Shown here piece by piece: positions 1 to 5,380 of a stretch of DNA of 10,741 nucleotides. The translations under genes and the position numbers were made by a program. The DNA comes from DALYDP01 sp964541635. Its GTDB lineage: Bacteria > Patescibacteriota > Gracilibacteria > Peribacterales > Peribacteraceae. Location: assembly GCA_964541635.1 (NCBI GenBank), contig CAZIQM010000038.1:1-10741 (forward strand), given 5' to 3'. The notes below the pieces were generated by a model. It was given only the letters and a program-made list of their open reading frames with translations. It searched no databases and was not told where the DNA came from. Each line of letters starts with the position of its first letter. Positions within the stretch are counted from its first letter, which is position 1.

Positions 1-75
1 GATGTTCTTGAACTGCATTTGCTTCTGCTTGCCGGCCTTCATGTCGCGCAGTTTGATCGTGCCTTCCTTCACCTA
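1..75 (-). other. hisS: In-frame continuation of hisS beyond the TAG codon
   Basis: Reading on past TAG 73-75 in the hisS frame gives VKEGTIKLRDMKAGKQKQMQ and then FKNI, without another stop, to the window edge. This matches the conserved end of bacterial HisRS (the E. coli protein has [20 protein letters not shown] here, recalled from memory). The TAG sits where the second glutamate of the GE-x-E motif is expected, so one G-to-T change from GAG would produce it. It could be a sequencing error, a real nonsense mutation, or a read-through codon. The gene continues off the left edge. Confidence 0.75.
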
Positions 76-1248
76 CATCTTGCCGAGGAGCAGCGTGTAA
101 CGCGCCTGGAATTTGTCGGCCAGGCGCATCTGGCTCTTGAGGCTCGCTTCGCCGAGGGCGCCGAGCGTGTGCACGCCCATGTCGCGCAGTTTCGTGATGA
201 GCTGGAGGCATTCCTTCTTGGCCTCGGGGCCGAGCTGGGCGACGAAGACGTCGACCTGGTCCTTGTCCGGCGGGGTGACGCCCGCTTCCTTCATGTGCCA
301 GACCATGCGTTCGATGCCCGCGGCGAAGCCGACGCCCGGCGTGGGGTGGCCACCGAGGAGCTCGATGAGCCCGTCGTAGCGTCCGCCGCCGCCGACCGCG
401 TTCTGCGCGCCGGTCGAGCTGTCCCAGAATTCGAAGACCGTCTGCGTGTAGTAATCGAGCCCGCGGACGAGCATCGGGTTTTGGACGTAGGGGATGTCGA
501 GCGCCTCGAGGTACGAGAGCAGCGTCTCGTGGTACTCCTTCGATTCGTCGTCGATGAACTGCGACAGCGTCGGCGCGTTCTTCACGAGGATCTGCGTGTC
601 TTCTTCCTTCGAGTCGAGGAGGCGCAGGGGATTGGTCTGCAGGCGGTTGCGATCGATCTCGGGCAGGCTGCGTTCCTTGCCCACGAAGTAATCCTTGAGG
701 GCGGCGGTGAACGCCTTGCGGTTCTCGCTCGTGCCGATGTTGTTCACCTGCAATTTGAGCCGATCCATGATTCGCAGGTCCTCGAAGATCTTCACCGCGC
801 ACTGGATGAGCTGGGCGTCGAGGGAGGCGTCCTTCAAGCCGATGACCTCGAGGTCGATCTGGTGGAACTGGCGGAAGCGGCCTTTCTGGGGGCGGTCGTA
901 GCGGAAGCACTGGCCGATCGCGTAGAGCTCGACCGGTTGCGGCAACTGCTGCATGCCGTGTTCCACGTACGCGCGGCAAATGCCGGCCGTGAACTCGGGA
1001 CGCAGGGCCATGTCGTCGGTCGGGTCTTTGCCCACCACTTTGAAGAGTTCTTTCTCGACGATGTCCGTGTGGTCGCCGATGCCGCGCTGGAACACGGCGG
1101 TGTTCTCGAACATCGGGGGATCGATGCGTTTGTAGCCCGCTTGGCGCGCGCGGTGGCGCACGGCCTTCTTGATGTACGTGAAGTACATGTGGTCCTCCGG
1201 GAGGACGTCGTTCGTGCCGCGCGGGGTGCGATATTGGGGCTGCGACAT
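73..1248 (-). CDS. hisS: Histidyl-tRNA synthetase, ending early at an in-frame amber codon
   Basis: Class II aminoacyl-tRNA synthetase that charges tRNA-His with histidine in the cytoplasm. The reading begins MSQPQYRTPRGTNDVLPEDH, the usual HisRS N-terminus, so I start at 1248 rather than at an upstream ATG that would run through a tRNA. Visible motifs: motif 1 region PPMFENTAVF (44-53), motif 2 FRYDRPQKGRFRQFHQ (115-130), the histidine-binding LVRGLDYYTQTVFEF (260-274), GGGGRYDGL (286-294), and motif 3 GVGFAAGIERM (305-315). The anticodon-binding domain starts near residue 331. The frame stops at TAG (73-75) after 391 residues, but the family's C-terminal strand continues in the same frame to the window edge, so the protein is about 25 or more residues short. 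No Shine-Dalgarno sequence precedes the start. A tRNA lies upstream on the same strand, and a tRNA-His lies 1.4 kb away. Function is near certain; the true end is not. Confidence 0.93.
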   Translation of the reverse strand: MSQPQYRTPRGTNDVLPEDHMYFTYIKKAVRHRARQAGYKRIDPPMFENTAVFQRGIGDHTDIVEKELFKVVGKDPTDDMALRPEFTAGICRAYVEHGMQQLPQPVELYAIGQCFRYDRPQKGRFRQFHQIDLEVIGLKDASLDAQLIQCAVKIFEDLRIMDRLKLQVNNIGTSENRKAFTAALKDYFVGKERSLPEIDRNRLQTNPLRLLDSKEEDTQILVKNAPTLSQFIDDESKEYHETLLSYLEALDIPYVQNPMLVRGLDYYTQTVFEFWDSSTGAQNAVGGGGRYDGLIELLGGHPTPGVGFAAGIERMVWHMKEAGVTPPDKDQVDVFVAQLGPEAKKECLQLITKLRDMGVHTLGALGEASLKSQMRLADKFQARYTLLLGKM

Positions 1249-1270
1249 ACGGAAAAAACGGGACCCGTAC

Positions 1271-1299
1271 ACTCTACCTGACACCCGCCTTCCGTCCAA
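1271..1299 (-). promoter_or_regulatory. Possible hisS promoter
   Basis: On the minus strand TTGGAC (1294-1299) is followed after 17 bases by TAGAGT (1271-1276), 22 bases before the hisS ATG. An alternative extended -10, TGCGATACT, lies just upstream (1299-1307). Matches to consensus are partial and no transcription data are available. Confidence 0.4.
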
Positions 1300-1317
1300 G
1301 TATCGCACATTGACGAG

Positions 1318-1392
1318 AAAAGCCCCGCAGCTCCTCGACGTTTGCTTCCCCTGAGTAAGGAGGTGGGAAGCATTGGTGTCGGGCTGCGGGGC
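1318..1392 (-). terminator. Branched terminator or attenuator between tRNA and hisS
   Basis: Minus-strand arms GCCCCGCAGC (1383-1392) and GCTGCGGGGC (1322-1331) pair perfectly over 10 bp, extendable by two more, and are followed by TTTT (1318-1321). The roughly 50-nt interior holds a second 7-bp stem, GCTTCCC (1365-1371) with GGGAAGC (1344-1350). The long outer stem and short U run fit a terminator for the upstream tRNA transcript, or an attenuator ahead of hisS. The U run is weak and the loop unusually large. Confidence 0.5.
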
Positions 1393-1395
1393 AAG

Positions 1396-1470
1396 TCGGC
1401 TGGATGGGATTTGAACCCACGACGGTCTCCGGAAGTACGGAGATGCTCTACCGGGCTGAGCTACCAACCG
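1396..1470 (-). tRNA. tRNA with an 8-nt anticodon loop, isotype undetermined
   Basis: The cloverleaf is complete: acceptor CGGTTGG/CCAGCCG (one G-U pair, C1-G72, discriminator A73), D-stem GCTC/GAGC with GG in the loop, 5-nt variable loop CCGTC, and T-arm GTGGG-TTCAAAT-CCCAT. T8, A14, G15-C48 and TTC at 54-56 are present. CCA is not encoded. The anticodon stem TCTCC/GGAGA is perfect but encloses eight bases, GTACTTCC, instead of seven. If the outer G and C pair, the loop becomes six. No clean U33-anticodon-purine reading results. C1-G72 with A73 is most like bacterial tRNA-Pro, but no proline anticodon is visible. An indel error or a degenerate gene is possible. Confidence 0.7.
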
Positions 1471-1471
1471 G

Positions 1472-1650
1472 TGACTTCTTCGCCGGGCGTCGTGTACGCC
1501 CTGTTATAGAATGTGTCGCGACACGATGGCGACGAAGAAGTCTGGACCGAAGTCCTGATGCCCCGAGGGGCATCTTTCCCCTTCCAGTGGCGGGTTAGGA
1601 TCAGCGTCTCGCGACGGAGATCCCCGCGCGCCTCACGGTGGGACCGGCGC
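1472..1650 (-). ncRNA. Candidate structured non-coding RNA upstream of the tRNA
   Basis: The gap between the glycosyltransferase stop and the tRNA has no credible ORF but holds a run of hairpins. In minus-strand order: GGATC-TC-CGTC-GCGA-GACG-CT-GATCC (1598-1623), capped by a GNRA-type loop; a 7-8 bp hairpin GATGCCC/GGGCATC (1557-1574); GGAC-TTCG-GTCC (1544-1555), a classic UUCG hairpin; and a three-way junction (1472-1543). The junction's 13-bp closing stem (one G-U pair) encloses a GTGTCGCGACAC palindrome and a GGGCGT/ACGCCC hairpin, and ends one base before the tRNA. GNRA and UUCG loops appear only on the minus strand, favouring minus-strand RNA. It matches no RNA family I recognise (RNase P, SRP RNA, tmRNA motifs absent). 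It could also be a tRNA leader or DNA-level inverted repeats. Confidence 0.35.
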
Positions 1651-1678
1651 ACTCTATCCTCGCTTTTTCGGGAGGCAA
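1651..1678 (-). promoter_or_regulatory. Possible promoter for the structured RNA/tRNA transcript
   Basis: Minus-strand TTGCCT (1673-1678), a 16-base spacer and TAGAGT (1651-1656). Transcription would begin near 1644, at the head of the hairpin-rich stretch. The -10 is identical to the one proposed for hisS. A second possible -10, TATAAC at 1503-1508, could instead serve the tRNA alone. Confidence 0.35.
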
Positions 1679-1703
1679 TATTTTCGTACACATTTTTTGT
1701 TCA

Positions 1704-2456
1704 TTATTTCCACGACTCGACGGTCTCCCGGACGTACCGGAGCTCCGCGATCTTGTTGTCGACGCCGATCGTCCAGTTCGCGTGGTGGATCAGGATGGCC
1801 TTCGGGATCCGAAGCGGCATGCCGGGCGTCCACATGCTTCCCGGGAGGTACACGTCCGGCCCGAGGAGCTTCCACCGCAAGGCACTTCCCGGGGCGCGAA
1901 ACGCCACCGCCGAGAGGGCGCCGATGGAACGCAGGAAGAACAGTCCCGCGAAATGGAACAGCCTCCCGAGGCGCGATCTCCTCTGCAGGAGTTCCTGCGC
2001 GCAATCTTGGTCGTCTTTCGACGGGTCTTTTTCCAGCGCCTCGAGGATGGAGCTCCACAACGCACGCGTCGCGTCGTTCGCCCTGCAGACGAAAAAGCCG
2101 GTGCACAACTCGCCGTTCGGTTTATTGCGTTGGAACGCGATGTCGCAGTTCCGGATCGCTGCGAGGAGGTAGTCTTTCGAAGGCCGGAGGTATTGGATGT
2201 CCATGTCGGAAAACACGAAGACGCCGCCGCTGCATTCCTCGATCGCCCGGAGGATCGCGCGCACTTTCGACTGCATGCTCCGTCCCCAGTCTTTCGATTT
2301 GTACGTCGCGCCGTCGGGGAGTTGTTCGCCGTTGATCACGCGCACGTCGAACTCGTTCCAGCGTCGCACGCTCGGAAGGAACCATTCGTCCCGCAGGATT
2401 TCATGCGACGGGGTGCAGTATCCGTAGAGCGGGAGGAGGGGTGTCGCCATGTGCAT
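1704..2456 (-). CDS. Nucleotide-diphospho-sugar transferase-like glycosyltransferase
   Basis: A 250-residue protein without signal peptide or clear membrane segment. It resembles GT-A fold transferases of the nucleotid_trans type (Pfam PF03407, from memory). A DxD-type motif for metal and nucleotide-sugar binding is in VFSDMDIQYLRP (81-92, DMD at 84-86). It is followed by DIAFQRNKPNGELCTGFFVCRAN (105-127), where the GELCTGFF stretch matches the family's acceptor-side strand, and by a DDQD acidic motif (148-151). The C-terminus has HHANWTIGVDNK (224-235), with histidines typical of the family's closing metal-site region. Sugar and acceptor cannot be told from sequence. ATGs at 2456 and 2450 are both possible; neither has a Shine-Dalgarno sequence. 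The gene follows the tRNA-His locus on the same strand and stands apart from other cell-surface genes. Confidence 0.8.
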   Translation of the reverse strand: MHMATPLLPLYGYCTPSHEILRDEWFLPSVRRWNEFDVRVINGEQLPDGATYKSKDWGRSMQSKVRAILRAIEECSGGVFVFSDMDIQYLRPSKDYLLAAIRNCDIAFQRNKPNGELCTGFFVCRANDATRALWSSILEALEKDPSKDDQDCAQELLQRRSRLGRLFHFAGLFFLRSIGALSAVAFRAPGSALRWKLLGPDVYLPGSMWTPGMPLRIPKAILIHHANWTIGVDNKIAELRYVRETVESWK

Positions 2457-2502
2457 CGGAAGCGTACACGAGCCGACGAAGTTCGGCCAAATGCCCCAGC
2501 AG

Positions 2503-2520
2503 CAGCTGAGCTACGACCGC
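2503..2520 (-). repeat. Loose 5'-end fragment of tRNA-His
   Basis: Eighteen bases identical to the first 18 acceptor/D-arm bases of the intact tRNA-His (2729-2746), with no matching 3' part after it. It lies 46 bases upstream of the glycosyltransferase start, so it would be in that gene's leader if the locus is co-transcribed. Confidence 0.65.
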
Positions 2521-2538
2521 GTGTACCGAGTGCGACGA

Positions 2539-2722
2539 GTGGGGCGGTCGATGGGACTCGAACCCACGACCCTCTGGACCACAACCAGATGCCGCTGCGC
2601 GGCAGTTGTTCGTTTTCCGTGCCTCGCGAAATCGCTCGGCAACCCAGCTGAGCTACGACTGCTGATAGGTGGGGCGGTCGATGGGACTCGAACCCACGAC
2701 CCTCTGGACCACAACCAGATGC
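2539..2722 (-). repeat. 54-bp perfect direct repeat covering the tRNA-His 3' part
   Basis: Bases 2539-2592 and 2669-2722 are identical. The repeat runs from just past the encoded CCA through the acceptor 3' strand, T-arm and anticodon arm into the D-stem. Copies are 130 bases apart. This 3' segment is the part of tRNA genes that integrases commonly duplicate, but the spacing is far too short for an intact element, so tandem duplication or a deletion remnant is equally likely. Confidence 0.85.
2540..2662 (-). pseudogene. tRNA-His copy interrupted in the D-arm
   Basis: In minus-strand order there is a 5' part (2661 to 2644) equal to the intact gene except for one acceptor base (GCAGTCG for GCGGTCG). 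About 51 unrelated bases (2593-2643) follow, replacing the last D-loop bases and first half of the D-stem 3' strand. Then comes a perfect 3' part with anticodon GTG, T-arm and encoded CCA. The acceptor would still form six of seven pairs and the insert can fold on itself (GCGA-TT-TCGC). The position -1 base is A instead of G, so the G-1 needed by HisRS is lost. Probably a dead copy; a processed intron-like insert is a remote alternative. Confidence 0.7.
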
Positions 2723-2747
2723 TCTAACCAGCTGAGCTACGACCGCC
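2670..2747 (-). tRNA. tRNA-His (GTG anticodon)
   Basis: Complete cloverleaf with acceptor GCGGTCG/CGACCGC and the extra G-1 opposite C73 that is diagnostic of bacterial tRNA-His. D-stem is GCTC/GAGC; the anticodon arm is TCTGG-TTGTGGT-CCAGA with anticodon GTG; T-arm GTGGG-TTCGAGT-CCCAT. The 3' CCA is encoded (2670-2672). It reads histidine codons CAC/CAU and supplies the substrate of the HisRS encoded at the left edge. A TAGGAT box (2768-2773) upstream could be its -10. Confidence 0.96.
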
Positions 2748-2798
2748 ATGAAACTATCAGCCCGGGGATCCTACCGGGTTTCCGCCGTGCGATCCAGG

Positions 2799-4943
2799 TT
2801 ACTTCGGGGGCGTGGGACCGATGTTTTCCGCCCGGATGATGGCGATCGGGGGATCGTCATCTTTCTTCTCCGTCGGAGCCGCGGGCGGAGGCGTCGGGGT
2901 GGCGGGCGCCGGTTTGGTTTCGGGGGCGGGAGCGATCGGCGAGACCGGGGGCGGCGTCACCGCCGTGGGGCTCGGGGCCGGGATCGGTGCGGGCGTCGGG
3001 GTCGGCGCGCTGACCGGTTTCGGGGCCGCGGCGACGCTCGGCGCCGTCGGGACGAAAGGCTTCGGTGCCGGAGGAACCGGCTTCGGCGCGGCCGGAGGCG
3101 TCGCGGGCGCGGGGCTCGGTGCGGAAGGGGCCGCCGGAGTCGGGGGCGGCGTCGGGGCAGCGGGTTTCGGGGCCGCGGGGACGGGGGCCGGAGCGGGCTT
3201 CGGCGTGGGTGCCGGTGCGGGCGGCGGCGTCGGGACGGGCGGTTTCGGAGCGGGCGGAACGGGCGTCGGCGACGGCGTCGGCGTCGGGGCGGCGGTCTCA
3301 GCCGGAGCAGGATCGGGCGTCGGCGCCGGGGTTTGCAGCCAGCGCGGGAGGTTTTTCTCCTGCGCGTCGGCCGCGGGCTTCGGAGCCGGAGGAGGCGTCG
3401 CGGGCTTTGGGGCGGGCGCAGGCGCGGGCGGCGCGGGTTTCGGCGTCGACGGAGCCGGAGGCACGGGAGCGGGCGCGGGTTTCGGTTGCGGGGGAGTCGC
3501 TTTGGGCGCGTCGCTGGCGAGTCCTTTCTTCAGCCAGTCGGGCGCCTTCGCTTCGTTGACGGACGCCGGGGGTTCCTCGGGCGACGAAGAAGCGTTCAGT
3601 TCGGCGTCGATGATTTTTTGCTGCGCCGCCGTTTCGGGTGCCGCTTGCTGCTTGCTCTTGATGGCGAGCGGCGGGGGGGCTTGGTCCTTGGCGGGGACCA
3701 CGGCGTTCTCCATCGATTCCAGCGTTTCCTCGAGCTTGCGGGATTTGCGGAGGAAGGAGAGCAGCCAGATGAGCGCGAAACCGAGGACGAGCGCGCCGAT
3801 GAACAGGCCGACGATGAGGCCGATGCGCGACCAGTCGAAGGACGAAGCGCTATCCACGGGATCCGTCGGTTCGTCGACCACGGGATCCGTCGGTTCGTCG
3901 ACCACGGGGTCGGTCGGTTCGTCGACGGGGGGAGCTTCTTCGACCACGGGCGAGACGGATGTATTCGTCGAACCGATCGAGTTTCCGGTTTGCAGGTCAC
4001 GCACGCTCAGCGTCACATTGAACGGACCCGATGCCGCGTACTTATGCACGGGATCGGTTTCGAGGCTGAGGTTCCCGTCGCCGAAATTCCATTCGTACAA
4101 CAGGGGATTCTCGCTGGCGGAGGGCGTGGCGAACGTCACGGAGAACGAATAGCTTCCGCCGCCGAGCGGCTGCGCGGCGATGGTGACGGGGCTCGTTAGA
4201 ACACCCTGCTCGCGCGCGGCGTCCTCGCTGAAGACGCTGATGCGCTGCACCTGGGGCGATTGCCCGGCGGGAACCGCCGTGACGGTGACATCGACGTGTT
4301 CCACGGGGCGGCCGTACCAGATCCAGAGCGGCTTGCCGAACGAGTGGAAGCCGTTGTCTTCGTTCACGTTGTCGACGTCGTTCCCGGGGTTGCCGTCGCC
4401 GTCGGAGTCGAACGAGGCGTCGAAGTCGAGGGCCAGGGGGGACGGGTCGGCGGAGATCGGGATCAGTTCGACGAGGGACGAGCCCGGTTTCAGGACCACC
4501 CGCCCGTTCGCGTCGGGCAGGGGAAGGGTCGAGGCGAGCGACGCGCCGGTGCCGGCTGCCACGAGGGCGGTTTGCTGCGAGGCGTCCGGCGGCACGACCG
4601 TGATCACGAACGTGCGCTGGAGGCGCTCGCCCGTGCCCGGGAGGATCGCTTCCGCGCGGAGGGTGTACACGTTGTCGTTCACGAAGCGGTAGCGGAAGAA
4701 TTTTTCGCGCTTGGCGTCGATGAACGTGCGTTCCTGCGTCATGATCCACGAATACGAGGCGTCCTTCACGCCCGTTTCCGCGGCGATTTCCAGCGTGTCG
4801 CCCGTGCGCAACGTGATGTCTTCCTCGTCGGGAACGCCGACGGCGGGAACGGCCAACGGATCGACGGGCTGCGCGAAGGCGGCGGTCCCCCACGAGAGCG
4901 TCAGGGCCGCGAGCGAGCCGATGGCGAGGATCCGGCGCTGCAT
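2799..4943 (-). CDS. Membrane-anchored PKD-domain protein with proline-rich cytoplasmic tail
   Basis: A 714-residue envelope protein. Signal peptide 1-24 (cleavage after AAFA). An Ig/PKD-like beta-rich segment spans about 40-117. An acidic FDSDGDGNPGND stretch (178-189) resembles a calcium-binding loop or the start of a second PKD fold. A clear PKD domain with YEWNFGDG (283-290) and VHKYAASGPFNVTLSVRD (299-316) follows, then three VDEPTDPV repeats (340-363), one membrane helix (373-397) with an RKSRK stop-transfer, and about 315 residues predicted to be cytoplasmic. That tail is mostly Pro/Ala/Lys, with two isolated tryptophan motifs, DWLKKGL (469-475) and PRWLQTP (533-539). The ATG overlaps the pilin stop (TGATG) and no Shine-Dalgarno sequence is visible, so translation is probably coupled. 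A role as surface scaffold of a pilus or secretion machine is inferred; no enzymatic motif is seen. Confidence 0.9.
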   Translation of the reverse strand: MQRRILAIGSLAALTLSWGTAAFAQPVDPLAVPAVGVPDEEDITLRTGDTLEIAAETGVKDASYSWIMTQERTFIDAKREKFFRYRFVNDNVYTLRAEAILPGTGERLQRTFVITVVPPDASQQTALVAAGTGASLASTLPLPDANGRVVLKPGSSLVELIPISADPSPLALDFDASFDSDGDGNPGNDVDNVNEDNGFHSFGKPLWIWYGRPVEHVDVTVTAVPAGQSPQVQRISVFSEDAAREQGVLTSPVTIAAQPLGGGSYSFSVTFATPSASENPLLYEWNFGDGNLSLETDPVHKYAASGPFNVTLSVRDLQTGNSIGSTNTSVSPVVEEAPPVDEPTDPVVDEPTDPVVDEPTDPVDSASSFDWSRIGLIVGLFIGALVLGFALIWLLSFLRKSRKLEETLESMENAVVPAKDQAPPPLAIKSKQQAAPETAAQQKIIDAELNASSSPEEPPASVNEAKAPDWLKKGLASDAPKATPPQPKPAPAPVPPAPSTPKPAPPAPAPAPKPATPPPAPKPAADAQEKNLPRWLQTPAPTPDPAPAETAAPTPTPSPTPVPPAPKPPVPTPPPAPAPTPKPAPAPVPAAPKPAAPTPPPTPAAPSAPSPAPATPPAAPKPVPPAPKPFVPTAPSVAAAPKPVSAPTPTPAPIPAPSPTAVTPPPVSPIAPAPETKPAPATPTPPPAAPTEKKDDDPPIAIIRAENIGPTPPK
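2874..3506 (-). repeat. Low-complexity Pro/Ala/Lys coding segment
   Basis: Encodes residues about 480-690 of the PKD protein, almost entirely PAP, PKP, PTP and APA combinations with the PRWLQTP island in the middle. The GC-rich skew creates long open shadow frames on the other strand rich in Arg/Gly. The segment is prone to length variation and assembly error. Confidence 0.85.
3855..3926 (-). repeat. Three 24-bp tandem repeats (VDEPTDPV x3)
   Basis: Units at 3855-3878, 3879-3902 and 3903-3926. The first two are identical and the third differs at two bases. Each encodes eight residues, VDEPTDPV, forming an acidic proline-rich spacer between the PKD domain and the membrane helix. The near-identity suggests recent copy-number change. 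Confidence 0.92.
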
Positions 4944-5329
4944 CAGACTTGGCTGGCGAGGTACACGGTGACGATGCCCACGATCACGCGGGCGAAGAGG
5001 ACGATGACGAGGCCGATGAGCGTGTAGAAGATGATGCGCTTCGCGCGCTCCTTCGAATCTTCGTTGCCGAGGCTGACGATGAGGATGATGCCCGCGATGA
5101 TGATGGTGATGACCGCCGCGAGCGCGAGGAACGAGAGGACGGTGCTGAGGATGCGGATGATCGTCGAACGCACGTCGCCCGTGGGGAGACCGGCGATGCC
5201 GCCGGCCGCGGCCAAGCCGCCGGGAATGCCCGGGCCGTTGAAGACCTGGGCGGAGGCGGTGTGCGCCCATGCGGAAGCAACGGCGATGGCCGTCGTGAGG
5301 CGCGTGATCATGCGTGTGGGTGTTCGCAT
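4943..5329 (-). CDS. VirB2/TrbC-like pilin or small double-helix membrane protein
   Basis: A 128-residue protein with signal peptide 1-27 (AHTASA before Q28). A Gly/Ala-rich linker (31-51) follows, then two hydrophobic helices (about 59-87 and 99-124) separated by the charged turn GNEDSKERAKR (88-98). Size, cleavable signal and two-helix hairpin are the VirB2/TrbC major pilin layout; a short charged loop reading GNE/D-x-K-x-x-A-K is common in CPR homologues as I recall them. The start at 5329 is chosen because it begins the signal peptide and has GAAGGGAAG just before it, the only plausible Shine-Dalgarno-like match in the window. Its stop overlaps the PKD gene start by one base. Alternatives are a T4SS inner-membrane accessory or a pilin-like protein of unknown assembly; the family-level call is fairly safe. 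Confidence 0.85.
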   Translation of the reverse strand: MRTPTRMITRLTTAIAVASAWAHTASAQVFNGPGIPGGLAAAGGIAGLPTGDVRSTIIRILSTVLSFLALAAVITIIIAGIILIVSLGNEDSKERAKRIIFYTLIGLVIVLFARVIVGIVTVYLASQV

Positions 5330-5341
5330 AGACTTCCCTTC

Positions 5342-5350
5342 ATGATAGCA
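5342..5350 (-). promoter_or_regulatory. Extended -10 for the pilin-PKD unit
   Basis: Minus-strand TGCTATCAT, an extended -10, ends 12 bases before the pilin ATG, giving a leader of only about five bases. It lies back to back with the promoter of the plus-strand peptidase gene. Confidence 0.5.
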
Positions 5351-5368
5351 GAAAACGGGCTTTCGCGC

Positions 5369-5374
5369 TACCCT
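5369..5374 (+). promoter_or_regulatory. -10 box of a leaderless peptidase message
   Basis: TACCCT is followed by exactly six bases and then GTG at 5381, so transcription would begin at or next to the start codon. No Shine-Dalgarno sequence is present. The same spacing is seen before the gene at 7931. Confidence 0.4.
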
Positions 5375-5380
5375 CCTCCC

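Noticed and set aside
1366..1413. Small plus-strand ORF after the perfect Shine-Dalgarno sequence at 1356-1365
   Set aside because: The only frames are about a dozen codons, start at non-ATG codons, and run antisense through the tRNA.
1249..1467. N-terminal extension of hisS to an ATG at 1467
   Set aside because: It translates through the tRNA gene and the terminator-like structure; HisRS homology begins at the ATG at 1248.
1635..1649. Plus-strand stretch resembling the conserved T-box motif (GGTGGGACCG)
   Set aside because: No aminoacyl-tRNA synthetase or amino-acid gene follows on the plus strand, no Stem I/specifier layout is visible, and the motif carries an extra base. It is close to palindromic, so chance similarity is likely.
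1318..1650. Possible SRP RNA, RNase P RNA or tmRNA
   Set aside because: The diagnostic conserved motifs of each (SRP domain IV GGAAGGAAGCAG, RNase P GGAAAGTCC, tmRNA tag reading frame) are absent on both strands.
2748..4199. Long plus-strand frames rich in Arg/Gly opposite the PKD gene
   Set aside because: They mirror the proline-rich GC-skewed coding strand and have no start context or domain.
4944..5270. Upstream extension of the PKD gene to 5270
   Set aside because: The added residues are His/Arg-rich shadow translation of the pilin gene; a proper signal peptide begins at 4943.
4949..5380. Upstream extension of the M24 peptidase
   Set aside because: It is the antisense of the pilin gene, rich in Asp/Glu/Arg, and unlike any M24 N-terminus.
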